Assembly: GCF_023556315.2 (NCBI RefSeq)
Contig: NZ_CP116221.1
Location: forward strand, 682,001 to 746,000
Reading direction: 5' to 3'
From: Psychroserpens ponticola
GTDB taxonomy: Bacteria; Bacteroidota; Bacteroidia; Flavobacteriales; Flavobacteriaceae
Length of the DNA stretch: 64,000 bases
The position numbers and the translations under genes were made by a program. Below the pieces are notes generated by a model. The model was not told where the DNA came from. It did not search any database and worked only from the letters and a program-made list of their open reading frames with translations. This document shows positions 37,826-47,529 of this stretch, piece after piece (the stretch's first letter is position 1; the number at the start of each line of letters is the position of its first letter).

Positions 37826-38770
37826 ATGAAAATACTAGTTACAGGTGCAGTTGGTTTTATTGGTTCTCACACTGCTGAACGTCTACATAGTTTGGGGCAT
37901 GAGGTCGTTGCATTAGATAATTTTAATGATTACTATAGCTTAGATTTAAAGCATCTGAATGCTAAGGCTTTAACTGAAAAAGGGATTCCTATTCTTAAAA
38001 AAGATTTATGTGATTCAACTTTTGCTGAAGATATGCCAAATGATTTCAATTATATTTTTCATTTTGCAGCGCAACCAGGTATTTCTCAAACGTCAACTTT
38101 TGAAGATTATTTGTCTAATAATGTTTTTGCTACCAAGAATTTAGTCGATTTCGCCTTGTCTTGTTCTAATTTAAAACTCTTTATAAATATTAGTACCTCT
38201 TCAATTTATGGTTTGGTTGCCACATTTACGGAAGACGAAGCGCCAAAGCCTGCTTCATATTACGGAGTTACAAAATTAGCAGGTGAACAATTGGTTTTGC
38301 AAAAGAGTAGGGAAGAACTACTGAAGGCTTGTTCTTTAAGATTGTATTCTGTTATTGGTCCGAGAGAACGACCTGAAAAAATGTACACTAAGCTTATTTC
38401 ATTAGGTCTAGAAGGAAAATCATTTCCATTATTTGAAGGTAGTGATAAACATTTACGAAGCTTTACATATGTAGAAGATATTGTAGATGGAATTGTTAGT
38501 GTTATTGGTAAGGAAGCTGTTGTTAATGGTGAAGCTATTAATCTAGGAACAGAAGTAGAGCATACTACAAAAGAAGGGATTGAAGCTGTTGAAAAAATCT
38601 TAGGAAAATCAATAGAACTTAATATCATTCCGAAGCGTCCAGGAGATCAATCGCGAACAAAAGCTAATATCGATAAAGCCAGAAAGTTACTGAATTACAA
38701 TCCGAAAACCACCTTGTTAGAAGCTGTAAAAAAGCAAGCGGAATGGTATAAAAAGAATTTTATAAATTAA
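37826..38770 (+). CDS. NAD-dependent epimerase/dehydratase (extended SDR)
   Basis: 314 residues. The N-terminal Rossmann motif is VTGAVGFIGSHTAERL (GxxGxxG intact). Later come VALDNFNDYYS, STSSIYG and the catalytic YxxxK in YYGVTKLAGEQ. The pattern resembles UDP-glucuronate 4-epimerase or related sugar-nucleotide epimerases (DNFNDYY is typical of them). Not in the main polysaccharide cluster, but close to a glycosyltransferase. The 3' end overlaps meaB by 11 bases. Exact substrate is not clear. Confidence 0.88.
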   Translation: MKILVTGAVGFIGSHTAERLHSLGHEVVALDNFNDYYSLDLKHLNAKALTEKGIPILKKDLCDSTFAEDMPNDFNYIFHFAAQPGISQTSTFEDYLSNNVFATKNLVDFALSCSNLKLFINISTSSIYGLVATFTEDEAPKPASYYGVTKLAGEQLVLQKSREELLKACSLRLYSVIGPRERPEKMYTKLISLGLEGKSFPLFEGSDKHLRSFTYVEDIVDGIVSVIGKEAVVNGEAINLGTEVEHTTKEGIEAVEKILGKSIELNIIPKRPGDQSRTKANIDKARKLLNYNPKTTLLEAVKKQAEWYKKNFIN

Positions 38771-39833
38771 GCAAATATTCCGCAGCGACAAATGGAGTGG
38801 TTTTACTATCTTCAATTAATTGTAACTGACGTTTTAATGCGTCTTTAATTGTAGTCTGATTAAAAAAATCAGATTTCAATCGGTCTTCAATAGTTTGTAA
38901 TAACCAGAATTTATTTTGTTCTGTTCTATTTTGATCAAAGTAATTGTTCGCTTTTGAGTGTTCTATATAAGAACGTACCACCTTCCATAAATCTTCAATA
39001 CCTTCTCTATTTAAAGCACTACATAATAGGACCTTTGGTTGCCATTCAGAATTTTTTTGAGGATATAGATGTAAAGCTCTATTAAATTCTACTTTAGCAA
39101 GCTTTGCGGCTTTAAGGTTATCGCCATCTGCTTTATTAATAGCAATCGCATCAGCCATTTCAATAATGCCTCGCTTAATGCCTTGTAATTCATCTCCAGC
39201 ACCTGCTAATTTTAATAACAGAAAGAAATCTACCATACTGTGTACTGCAATTTCACTTTGTCCAACACCAACAGTTTCAATCATAATAGTATCAAATCCA
39301 GCCGCTTCACATAAAATAATGGTTTCACGAGTTTTACGAGCCACACCACCTAAAGAATTTCCAGAAGGTGAAGGTCTAATGAATGCATTTTGATTTTTTA
39401 CCAAATCTTCCATTCTGGTTTTGTCACCAAGAATACTTCCTTTACTTAAACTGCTACTAGGATCAACAGCTAAAACAGCAACCTTCTTTCCAATGGAAGT
39501 GAGATGCATTCCGAAAGCTTCAATAAAAGTACTTTTGCCAACACCAGGAACGCCTGTAATTCCAATTCTAATAGACGTATTTGCGTATGGTAAACACCCT
39601 TTTATAACGTCGTTAGCTTGTTCTAAATGTTTGAGGTTTGAACTTTCAACTAGTGTAATTGCTCTACTTAAAGCAGTAATATTGCCTTTAATAATTTGAG
39701 AAATTAATTCCTGTGCAGTTGGTTTTGCTTTACGCTGTTGTTGAATTTTTGTAATAGAAGATGCGTTAGTGATTTCAGATTGAGAAACACCTTCTTTATG
39801 TTGTAAAGCAGAAGATTTCGATTTTTTGGTCAA
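38760..39833 (-). CDS. meaB: Methylmalonyl-CoA mutase-associated GTPase MeaB (ArgK family)
   Basis: 357 residues of the SIMIBI G3E family. Walker A ITGVPGVGKST, then VDPSS, ETVGVGQSE (switch region) and the guanine motif NKAD. Function: protects and reloads B12-dependent methylmalonyl-CoA mutase. No mutase gene is in this window, but a corrinoid adenosyltransferase is at 51974-52549. It overlaps the convergent epimerase gene by 11 bases and follows the DUF2911 gene by 6 bases. Confidence 0.93.
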   Translation of the reverse strand: MTKKSKSSALQHKEGVSQSEITNASSITKIQQQRKAKPTAQELISQIIKGNITALSRAITLVESSNLKHLEQANDVIKGCLPYANTSIRIGITGVPGVGKSTFIEAFGMHLTSIGKKVAVLAVDPSSSLSKGSILGDKTRMEDLVKNQNAFIRPSPSGNSLGGVARKTRETIILCEAAGFDTIMIETVGVGQSEIAVHSMVDFFLLLKLAGAGDELQGIKRGIIEMADAIAINKADGDNLKAAKLAKVEFNRALHLYPQKNSEWQPKVLLCSALNREGIEDLWKVVRSYIEHSKANNYFDQNRTEQNKFWLLQTIEDRLKSDFFNQTTIKDALKRQLQLIEDSKTTPFVAAEYLLNL

Positions 39834-39839
39834 ATGCCT

Positions 39840-40415
39840 TTATTCCTTTTTGTCTTTTAACACCACTAAAGGTACGGCAATTTTTGTTTTGTCCCAAGCC
39901 ATAGTTAGCTTAAGGTCATCTGTAGAGTTATCAAATGCAATTGTAAATTGTTCTACAACTTTATCTAAATGTTCTGTGGCAACATCTATCTCCAAAAGAT
40001 CATAATTTGGATCCCATAAGGGTTGCATTTGCTCATCAACTCCCCAAGGATATTGCTTTTTGTTAAGCATGACTTTCCAGACACTATCATTTGGAACTGT
40101 CCAAATTGAATATTTACCAGAAGGCACATAAATGCCATCCACCATCAAATTTTTATTAGTTTCAAAAGTCGTTGCTTCATTTGCTCCAGTTCGCCAAACT
40201 TTATTAAATGGAACTAAAGCGCCAAAAACCTCACGTCCTTTTTTTGAAGGTCTGTTATAAAAAACTTCTAATTTTAAATCGTTTAATTTAAATTCAACAG
40301 TGTCTTTCGGACTTAAACGGTTAGAGAAAATGTCTTCAACAAAATGCGAATAAAGAAAAAGTCCAATAGCTACAATGGACAAAAAAATAAGAAGTCGTTT
40401 TAAAAACGTATTCAT
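39840..40415 (-). CDS. DUF2911 family membrane-anchored or periplasmic protein
   Basis: 191 residues from the ATG at 40415 (an earlier ATG at 40433 gives an extra 6 residues). A hydrophobic N-terminal segment (RLLIFLSIVAIGLFLYSHF) serves as anchor or signal. The rest matches DUF2911: LEVFYNRPSKKGREVFG, LVPFNKVWRTGANEATT, GKYSIWTVPNDSVWKVMLN. The family is common in Bacteroidota and its function unknown. It is followed at 6 bases by meaB, so they are probably co-transcribed. Confidence 0.85.
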   Translation of the reverse strand: MNTFLKRLLIFLSIVAIGLFLYSHFVEDIFSNRLSPKDTVEFKLNDLKLEVFYNRPSKKGREVFGALVPFNKVWRTGANEATTFETNKNLMVDGIYVPSGKYSIWTVPNDSVWKVMLNKKQYPWGVDEQMQPLWDPNYDLLEIDVATEHLDKVVEQFTIAFDNSTDDLKLTMAWDKTKIAVPLVVLKDKKE

Positions 40416-40629
40416 AATAAATATTAATTTCAAAGTGGGTTATAAAGATACTAGTAAATCAATGACATCACAATATTACTTAACGTACTTTTAGGATATC
40501 TATTATATTTTTATAAAAAAGTATAGCCTTTTTGCAACACTCTGTTTTTTGTGTCGTCTTTAAAGTGAACCGATATCAAATAGCTTATAAAAGTTATTGG
40601 GTATTTAACCAAACCAAAAGAAATTTTAG

Positions 40630-41181
40630 ATGTTACAATCTAATATTATTGAAAAATGTAGGCAAAATAATCGCATCGCTCAACTGCAGTTGTATAAGCA
40701 GTATTGTGATGGCATGTATATCGTTGCTATGCGCTTTATGAAAGATTCAATGGAAGCTGAAGATATCGTACAAGAAGCTTTTGTAAAAGCATTTTCAAAA
40801 TTAGATCAGTTTAAAGCTGAAGTCACTTTTGGAGCTTGGTTAAAACGTATCGTTATCAATAAATGTATTGACTGTTTAAAATCTAAGAAGCAACATTTGC
40901 AAGAATTAGATGAGGTGCACCTGAAAGTAGTCGACTCAAATTATGAAAACGAATGGTTAGTAGATGATACAATAACAGTAGATGAGGTAAAAGATGCCAT
41001 CGAAAAATTACCAGATAAATATCAATATGTCGTCATGTTGTATTTGGTAGAAGGTTATGACCATCAGGAGATTTCTCAAATTTTAAATATTACAGAAATC
41101 GCATCAAGAACTCAACTCTCAAGAGGGAAATCAAAATTAAAAGCACTTTTAACACCCATTAAAAATGGCACAAGATCTTAG
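40630..41181 (+). CDS. RNA polymerase sigma factor (sigma-70 family, ECF type)
   Basis: 183 residues. Region 2 covers about 25-95 (YVAMRF-like IVAMRFMKDSMEAEDIVQEAFVKAF, then WLKRIVINKCIDCLKSKK) and region 4 about 125-175 (LPDKYQYVVMLYLVEGYDHQEISQIL). No region 3. It overlaps the next gene, a probable anti-sigma factor, by 17 bases, the standard arrangement for ECF pairs. The targets probably include this operon, which runs on to 45571. No flavobacterial -7 element was found just before it, so it may use its own sigma-specific promoter. Confidence 0.93.
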   Translation: MLQSNIIEKCRQNNRIAQLQLYKQYCDGMYIVAMRFMKDSMEAEDIVQEAFVKAFSKLDQFKAEVTFGAWLKRIVINKCIDCLKSKKQHLQELDEVHLKVVDSNYENEWLVDDTITVDEVKDAIEKLPDKYQYVVMLYLVEGYDHQEISQILNITEIASRTQLSRGKSKLKALLTPIKNGTRS

Positions 41182-41749
41182 AAATTTATTTGAAAATGAT
41201 CAGAAGGATTCGCAATTAAAAATGAGCGAAGGTCATGAAACGCGTTTTCTTGAAAAGTTAGATAACGCATTGCCTGAAGAAACATCAATCAAAAAACGTT
41301 TCAGCAGTTTACAAATAGCGGCAAGTATAGTTGTTTTAATTGGGTTGGTCTTTGGAGCATATAAGTTCTCACAGCAACCAAAATCGATTACAAATCAGGT
41401 TGTAACTAATGATAATCAAACCAGTGAAGATCAACTTAAGTCACTTGGAGATATTTCTCCAGATTTAAAAAGGGTTGAAAATTATTATTTGGCAAATATC
41501 AGTCTAGAATTATCTAAAATTAAGCAAACTCCAGAAAATAAAGAACTTTTTGATGGTTATGTTGTAAGACTTGCAGAGTTAAATCAAGAGTATAAACGTC
41601 TTTCGGTAGAACTTACAGAAAATGGACCAAATGAGTTAACCATTAGTGCCTTGATTGATAATTTAAAATTACGTCTTAATTTATTGTATCGCTTAAAAGA
41701 ACAATTACATGATTTAAATGCTTCGGATGAAGCCAAACTAAATACTTAA
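41165..41749 (+). CDS. Probable anti-sigma factor (single membrane helix)
   Basis: 194 residues. The cytoplasmic N-terminus (about 1-47) is followed by one transmembrane helix (about 50-66, QIAASIVVLIGLVFGAYKF), a low-complexity linker and a periplasmic helical region (LKRVENYYLANISLELSKI ...). It overlaps the sigma gene by 17 bases. This layout fits the single-pass membrane anti-sigma factors that follow ECF genes. No zinc-binding anti-sigma domain (HxxxCxxC) is present, so the fit rests on gene order and topology. Confidence 0.75.
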   Translation: MAQDLRNLFENDQKDSQLKMSEGHETRFLEKLDNALPEETSIKKRFSSLQIAASIVVLIGLVFGAYKFSQQPKSITNQVVTNDNQTSEDQLKSLGDISPDLKRVENYYLANISLELSKIKQTPENKELFDGYVVRLAELNQEYKRLSVELTENGPNELTISALIDNLKLRLNLLYRLKEQLHDLNASDEAKLNT

Positions 41750-41788
41750 GACTTTATTGAAATGATATTTCAAAACAAAAATAAAACC

Positions 41789-43339
41789 ATGAAAACAAAA
41801 TATACCACGTTATTTCTATTGCTTTTCTGTTTCACAATTTGTGTCACAGCGCAGCAAAAGTTAACAAAATTGTCAAAGGAAATTGATGTTACTAAAGATG
41901 TAATTATCGATTTAAATACAAGCTATGTAGAAATTGAAATCGATACATGGAACAAGAACACATTAGAAGTTGAAGCTTTTATAGAAGGCGAAAAACTATC
42001 TAAAGAAGAATTGCAAGACGCACTTAAAGAATGGAATCTTAAAGTAGAAGGGTCTGGAGATTATGTAAAAATAAACTCGGAAGGTTCTCACAGTTCTTGG
42101 AGTAATTTGCATAGTTTAAATCTGGATTTAGAAGATTTGAATTTAGATTTAGAATCGCTTGAAAGTTTAGGCGATTTAAATCTATTTATAGCAGAAATGC
42201 CTGAAATGCCAGAGATGCCAATGTTGCCAGAGATGCCAGAAATGGCTCAAATAGTTATGCCAGAATTGCCAGAATTACCAGAATTACCTGATGGAGTTAC
42301 AAATGTAAGCTTTGATACAGAAGCTTATGAAAAGGAAGGAGAATCATATTTAAACAAATGGAGTAAAGAATTTGGTAAAGAAAATGAGGAAGCAATGAAA
42401 GTTTGGGGAAAAGAAATGGCAAAAGTTGATTTCTCAGGTTACGAAAAAGCTATGGAAAAATGGGGAGAAAAATTTGGCAAAGATTATGAAGCTAAAATGG
42501 CAGTTTGGAGTGAACAAATAGAAGAGGAGTTTGACGAAGATTGGTCGAGAAAAATGGAAGTTTGGCAAGAAAAGTATGGAGAAAAAATGGAAAAGCGAGC
42601 TTTAATTTTAGAAAAGCGAATGGCAGATCGTGAAAAAGAAATGGAAATTAGAGCTAAAGTAATGGAGAAACGTCATGATGAAAGAGCAGATTTATTAGAA
42701 AAACGCCATGAAGCACTAGAACGCAGAAATCATAGTAGAAGTTTGTTTTCAAGTAGTCATAATGTTAAAAAAACAATTAAAATCAAAATGCCTAAAAAAG
42801 CAAAGTTGAAAATGAATGTGAGACATGGCGAATTAAAAATGTCTTCAGTAATAAATAATATGAAAGCAGATATATCACATGGTGTATTTGTGGCAAATCA
42901 CATTGATGGAAGCGAGACTTCCATCAATGTATCTTATTCTCCTATCGATATTACTACATGGAGTTTAGGTGAACTCAATATTAAATATGTTGAAGATGCG
43001 CATATTCAAACCGTTGGTGGTATGATGTTAAATAGTATTTCTTCAGATATTGTTCTCGGAAATCTGTTGGATACTGCAATTATTGATGGGAGTTTTGGTG
43101 ACTTGACAATTGCTAATATTGCGGATTCTTTTTCTAATTTAAATATTATTTTAGAAAATAGTGAGGCTTTAATAGCGTTGCCTCAAAATGAGTATAGCGT
43201 TTATTTTAAAGGCAATCGATCAAAATTAAATAATGTAATGACGAGTAATAAAACCATTGAAAATTATCCTAATGGTAAAACGATGGTGAAATCAATTGTA
43301 CTGAATGCTAAGTATAGTGATGTTGTCCTTAAAAATTAA
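41789..43339 (+). CDS. Secreted DUF4097-like protein with Met-Pro and Trp-periodic repeat inserts
   Basis: 516 residues from the ATG at 41789 (an upstream ATG at 41762 is inferior; MKTKYTTLFLLLFCFTICVTAQ gives the signal peptide). The start of the mature part (KEIDVTKDVIIDLNTSYVEIEIDTW) and the end (RHGELKMSSVINNMKADISHG ... onward) form the beta-helix-like DUF4097 type. Between them sit two unusual inserts: a Met/Leu-Pro-Glu repeat at about residues 137-168 (42197-42292), then a highly charged helical stretch at about 175-318 with W every 15-20 residues (KVWGKEM, EKWGEKFGKDY, AVWSEQI, EVWQEKYGEKM). Envelope-stress role inferred from the sigma operon. Confidence 0.8.
   Translation: MKTKYTTLFLLLFCFTICVTAQQKLTKLSKEIDVTKDVIIDLNTSYVEIEIDTWNKNTLEVEAFIEGEKLSKEELQDALKEWNLKVEGSGDYVKINSEGSHSSWSNLHSLNLDLEDLNLDLESLESLGDLNLFIAEMPEMPEMPMLPEMPEMAQIVMPELPELPELPDGVTNVSFDTEAYEKEGESYLNKWSKEFGKENEEAMKVWGKEMAKVDFSGYEKAMEKWGEKFGKDYEAKMAVWSEQIEEEFDEDWSRKMEVWQEKYGEKMEKRALILEKRMADREKEMEIRAKVMEKRHDERADLLEKRHEALERRNHSRSLFSSSHNVKKTIKIKMPKKAKLKMNVRHGELKMSSVINNMKADISHGVFVANHIDGSETSINVSYSPIDITTWSLGELNIKYVEDAHIQTVGGMMLNSISSDIVLGNLLDTAIIDGSFGDLTIANIADSFSNLNIILENSEALIALPQNEYSVYFKGNRSKLNNVMTSNKTIENYPNGKTMVKSIVLNAKYSDVVLKN
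42197..42292 (+). repeat. In-frame Met/Leu-Pro-Glu codon repeats
   Basis: Codons for MPE, LPE and near variants recur about every 9 bases inside the DUF4097-like gene (ATGCCAGA, TTGCCAGA). It is a coding low-complexity tract, not a CRISPR or intergenic repeat. Confidence 0.75.
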
Positions 43340-43380
43340 AACTGTACATTTATCACATAAAACTACATAATCAAAACATT

Positions 43381-44886
43381 ATGATTTTTTTAAAACAGAT
43401 CACATTGGTATGTCTCATTTCGGCATGCTTTTTTTCATGTAAAACTGATACGAACACAGCAAACGCTGAAGACACGAAAAATAAGTATACTCGATTTATC
43501 ATGGACATGAAAGCTGAGGGTTTAGCTACCGGAAATATTTTGGTGTATGAAGATGGTAAAGTTGTTTTTAAAAGTTCTAATGGGTTACGTTCTATTAATC
43601 CAATTGATTCTTTAAACTTCAAATCTCAATTTCGATTGGCTTCTGTAAGTAAACAATTTACAGGAATGGCTATTATGAAATTAAAGGAAGCTGGAGAAAT
43701 TGAGTACGATCAAAATGTGAATACCATTTTAACAGATTTTCCTTATGATAATATTTCAGTGCGTCACCTCTTACATCATATTTCAGGACTCACAGATTAT
43801 GAGCGTATTATAGCTCGAAATTTTGTAAAAGAAGATACTACCAAAACTTATATTCTTGGAAATGATGAAGTTTTAAAAGAATTTTATCGTGTTAACCCAA
43901 AACTAGACTTTCAACCAGGAGAAAAATGGGAATACAGTAATACTGGTTATATAGTCTTGGCTTCTATAGTTGAGAAAATTTCAGGACAACATTTCAGAGA
44001 CTTTTTAAAACAAAAGATTTTTGATCCTGTTGGAATGAGAAATACAACTTTGTATTCTTATCAAATAGATGCAGATTCCAATATGCCGAACCGAGTGTAT
44101 GGATATCGATATGGATTGAATCAAAAAGATTTGATTATTAATGATTACAATATCGTCAATGGTGTAAGAGGTGATGATGGGATTTATTCTACTTTAGAAG
44201 ACTTGTACAAATGGAATATGGCATTAGTTAACCACACAATTATTCCTAAAGATTATTTAGATGAAGCATGGACTCCTGGGAAACTGAATAATGGTGATGC
44301 TACAGAATATGGTTTTGGATGGGGTTTGGTATCTAAACCAGGAGAGCCAATAGTGGTAAATCATTCAGGAGGATGGGTTGGTTTTGCTACATTTTTACAC
44401 AATGAAGTAGATGCGAAAAACGGTTTCATTATTTTAACTAATGATTCAGGTGAGAATTATAGGCCTATATTAGATAATGTTAGAAATATGAGTGATGGGA
44501 AACATTATGTAATGCCAAGGAAAAGTGTTTATAAAGAGATGGCTAAACGCACTTATAATACCAATGTTAAAGATGCTATTGAATTTTATCACAAGGTGAA
44601 AACTGATACAATAGGTTATGTTGTAAGTGAAGGCGATAATAATTGGTTAGGTTATGCATTCTTAAATGAAAATAAACCATCTGATGCATTAGCCATATTT
44701 AAATTAAATATTGAGGAGTTTCCTAAATCAGCAAATACATATGATAGTTATGGTGATGCTTTATTGGTTAAAGGTGATACGTTGCTAGCCCTAGAGAATT
44801 TTAGAAAATGTTTTGCTATGGATAGTACTTTACTATACGCTAAAGATAAATCTAAAGTATTAGAAGCTGCTCTGAAAGTTAAATAA
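43381..44886 (+). CDS. Serine hydrolase (beta-lactamase class C / PBP-like) lipoprotein with TPR tail
   Basis: 501 residues. The lipobox FFSC follows a short signal (ITLVCLISACFFSC). The penicillin-recognising fold shows all three motifs: SxxK in ASVSKQFTG (about residue 88), YxN in WEYSNTGY and the HSGG motif in VVNHSGGWVGF. The last 110 residues form TPR-like helices (GYAFLNENKPSDALAIFKLN, TYDSYGDALL). Such proteins are esterases, D-peptidases or beta-lactamase relatives; substrate is not clear. Part of the sigma-factor operon, 41 bases after the DUF4097-like gene and 4 bases before the M23 peptidase. Confidence 0.88.
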   Translation: MIFLKQITLVCLISACFFSCKTDTNTANAEDTKNKYTRFIMDMKAEGLATGNILVYEDGKVVFKSSNGLRSINPIDSLNFKSQFRLASVSKQFTGMAIMKLKEAGEIEYDQNVNTILTDFPYDNISVRHLLHHISGLTDYERIIARNFVKEDTTKTYILGNDEVLKEFYRVNPKLDFQPGEKWEYSNTGYIVLASIVEKISGQHFRDFLKQKIFDPVGMRNTTLYSYQIDADSNMPNRVYGYRYGLNQKDLIINDYNIVNGVRGDDGIYSTLEDLYKWNMALVNHTIIPKDYLDEAWTPGKLNNGDATEYGFGWGLVSKPGEPIVVNHSGGWVGFATFLHNEVDAKNGFIILTNDSGENYRPILDNVRNMSDGKHYVMPRKSVYKEMAKRTYNTNVKDAIEFYHKVKTDTIGYVVSEGDNNWLGYAFLNENKPSDALAIFKLNIEEFPKSANTYDSYGDALLVKGDTLLALENFRKCFAMDSTLLYAKDKSKVLEAALKVK

Positions 44887-44890
44887 CGTT

Positions 44891-45571
44891 ATGAGAGTGT
44901 CATTAGAAGCCCTATTGAAAGCATTACCTAAATGCTCAATATTTGACACGGATATTTCTAAAAACCAATATGTTGCTTTAGATTTATCTATAACCAACAA
45001 TACGCTTAAATCAATTAATGTCACATCTTCGGAAGCATTAGAAAATTACATCAATAGCCATATCAAGTCTAATGGAGTGCAAATCGCTTTTGGTGGTTAT
45101 CTTGAGACTAGAAATATTTACCAACGAAGCAATTATTTCAACAATAAAAACCCAGAAACCGAACGGAATATTCACTTAGGACTTGATTTGTGGATTGCTG
45201 CTAAAACACCAATTTATTCGCCTTTAGATGGTGTTGTGCATAGTTTTAAAAACAACACCAATTTTGGCGATTATGGTCCAACGATTATTCTTGAACACAA
45301 AATAAAAGGCATTAGTTTTTATACCTTGTATGGTCATTTGAGTTTAGCGTCTATTCAGAGTTTGAAAGTAGGACAGGTGTTTGAAAAAGGCGATCAAATT
45401 GCAACTTTGGGCGATGCTTCAGTTAATGGCGATTATCCACCACATTTGCATTTTCAGATTATAAAAGATATACAGGATTATGTTGGCGATTATCCTGGTG
45501 TTTGTTCAAAACAAGATTTGGAGTTTTATAGGAATAATTGTCCAGATCCTTTATTTTTGCTGGATTTTTAA
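44891..45571 (+). CDS. M23 family metallopeptidase (LytM-like)
   Basis: 226 residues. The zinc site is present: HLGLD (His and Asp ligands), and PPHLHF with the HxH motif near the end. The glycine-rich and Tyr-rich loops (LYGHLS) are typical. No clear signal peptide is visible at the N-terminus, so it may be cytoplasmic or exported by other means, which is odd for a peptidoglycan hydrolase; an upstream start was not found because the preceding stop is 2-3 codons away. It is the last gene of the sigma-factor operon. Confidence 0.85.
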   Translation: MRVSLEALLKALPKCSIFDTDISKNQYVALDLSITNNTLKSINVTSSEALENYINSHIKSNGVQIAFGGYLETRNIYQRSNYFNNKNPETERNIHLGLDLWIAAKTPIYSPLDGVVHSFKNNTNFGDYGPTIILEHKIKGISFYTLYGHLSLASIQSLKVGQVFEKGDQIATLGDASVNGDYPPHLHFQIIKDIQDYVGDYPGVCSKQDLEFYRNNCPDPLFLLDF

Positions 45572-45660
45572 TTTTATAATCGGAAAATATAAATTCTATT
45601 GTAGTAACCTTTTGTAGATAATTGTATCTTAGTAGTATAAACTAATTTAAATTAAAGGGT

Positions 45661-47520
45661 ATGAAAATATTTTACACTCTATTTTTATTCTTCTTTTCAA
45701 TTGCTCTAACTCAAGCACAAATTGTTAATATACCCGATTCTGAATTAAAACTTGTTTTAACGTCATTTAATTGTGTAGATATTGATAATGATGGTTTTCC
45801 AGATGCAGATGCAGATACTAATGATGATGGTGAAATTCAAGTAAGTGAAGCAGAAGCTGTTGAATATCTAATTTTATCAGGAGTGATTTTTGATTTAACA
45901 GGTTTAGAATCCTTTACTAACCTCAAAACTTTTAATGCAGAAAATGCTGATTTCTATGAGATTGGATTTGTAGGAGGCATACCTCAATATACAGGTATAG
46001 GTATTTTAGATCTTACTTTTATGTCTAGTGTAGAGCGAATTTTAATTACTACTGAATATCTTACTGCAATTGATGTTTCTGGTTTAACCAACCTAACTCA
46101 CCTTCAGTTGTTTAATGTTCTTTATGGAAGTTCTCAAGGAGTTGGAGTTCAACCCGTTCCTGTAAACCTTCAAGATTGTTCTAACCTGTTGAATCTAAAT
46201 ATGATGAATTCTTTATTAGATATAGATTTTTGTCAAGTACCAACTATCGAGGAATTGAATAGTTTTGCATTGGATCCATCTGTTGGACTAATTAATTTAA
46301 ATCTCAATTGTTTAACTAATTTGAGAGTATTGGATATCAGTGAAAACCAATTTGATTCGTTATATCTTAAAAACGATTCAGTTATAGAAACATTTAGCGG
46401 CTTTAGTACTTTTGGTAACGTCTTATGTGTTGATGATAATCAGATGGAACTTGATAGTCTTGGTGAAATGGTTAATAATTTTGATACTGTGACTACAACT
46501 TGCGAAGATGCAGATGGTTCAAATGTCATTTTTGGATTTATTGATAGAAATGCATCTACTAGTGGTAGTGAAGACTGCGGAACTCCTACTGGATCTAATG
46601 ATTTTGTAAATCCATTGCGATTTAATGTGATGCAGAATGGTGAGTCTGTTTCTAATTTTTTGCCTGTTAATTCTGGTTATTATGAAACACCTATTGGTTT
46701 AGATCAAGGTGATTATGTGGTAATTCCAACGGTTAATTTTTCAGATGGTTATAAGGTAGTTCCTGAACAATTTAATGTCTCTTTTGCGACAAATAATAGT
46801 GAAATGTTTGAACAGAATCTCTGTATGAAACCAAGGGTTGAAACCGTTAATGGGATTGAGATAAAGTTTTTTCCTTATTATTATCCGCCAGACCCAAGCC
46901 TAGATAGGTTTGATAGTTACGTAGTGCTAACCAATACGACTAATGTAAACTATACAGGAAGTTTAAGGCTTAATTACGATAATAATTTTACATCTCCTTT
47001 AGACTATGATGTATTTCCAGATAGTGAGTCTAATGGAGATACGATTTGGAATAGTTTAACTATTGATGCTAATGATTATATTGTCATTTGGTTACGAATA
47101 CGCTATAATAGCGAAAACGATCCTGATTACCCAGTTATAGATGGAGACCAATTGGTATATGATTTGTTTTTAACAGAACAAACAAACCCAACTACTGAAA
47201 GTACAGAGTCAAGTTTTAGACTGATTCAAACCATTAATCCAGATGAAGAGGTTTTAAATGTCAATGATGTTTCAAATCAAAAACCTGAGTTAGATATTTA
47301 TCCTAACCCTTCTAATGAGTTTATAAATATTGAGGTTAATGAAAATATTCTGGAGATTACAGTTTTTTCAATGACTGGACAGTTAGTGAACTCCGTAAAA
47401 TATGACCAAAATAATTCGAAATTAATTAAAATGAATATTTCCGAATTTGATCAAGGAATTTACTTTTTATCTATAAAAACAAGTAAGTCTACATTTACTG
47501 AAAAGATAATCAAGAATTAA
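45661..47520 (+). CDS. Secreted leucine-rich-repeat protein with T9SS sorting domain
   Basis: 619 residues. Signal peptide MKIFYTLFLFFFSIALTQAQ. A Ca-binding dockerin/EF-like loop occurs near the N-terminus (DIDNDGFPDADADTNDDGEI). Bacterial-type leucine-rich repeats follow (about 75-240: LTGLESFTNLKTFN, GLTNLTHLQLFN, CLTNLRVLDISEN). A beta-rich middle part comes next, and the end is a type A T9SS sorting domain (DIYPNPSNEF ... GIYFLSIKT ... EKIIKN). Predicted surface or released protein with protein-binding role. Single gene. Confidence 0.9.
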   Translation: MKIFYTLFLFFFSIALTQAQIVNIPDSELKLVLTSFNCVDIDNDGFPDADADTNDDGEIQVSEAEAVEYLILSGVIFDLTGLESFTNLKTFNAENADFYEIGFVGGIPQYTGIGILDLTFMSSVERILITTEYLTAIDVSGLTNLTHLQLFNVLYGSSQGVGVQPVPVNLQDCSNLLNLNMMNSLLDIDFCQVPTIEELNSFALDPSVGLINLNLNCLTNLRVLDISENQFDSLYLKNDSVIETFSGFSTFGNVLCVDDNQMELDSLGEMVNNFDTVTTTCEDADGSNVIFGFIDRNASTSGSEDCGTPTGSNDFVNPLRFNVMQNGESVSNFLPVNSGYYETPIGLDQGDYVVIPTVNFSDGYKVVPEQFNVSFATNNSEMFEQNLCMKPRVETVNGIEIKFFPYYYPPDPSLDRFDSYVVLTNTTNVNYTGSLRLNYDNNFTSPLDYDVFPDSESNGDTIWNSLTIDANDYIVIWLRIRYNSENDPDYPVIDGDQLVYDLFLTEQTNPTTESTESSFRLIQTINPDEEVLNVNDVSNQKPELDIYPNPSNEFINIEVNENILEITVFSMTGQLVNSVKYDQNNSKLIKMNISEFDQGIYFLSIKTSKSTFTEKIIKN

Positions 47521-47529
47521 ATTGATTTT

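Noticed and set aside
42197-42292. Regular short repeats that resemble a CRISPR or minisatellite
   Set aside because: Period is about 9 bases, in frame and coding; no spacers and no cas genes.
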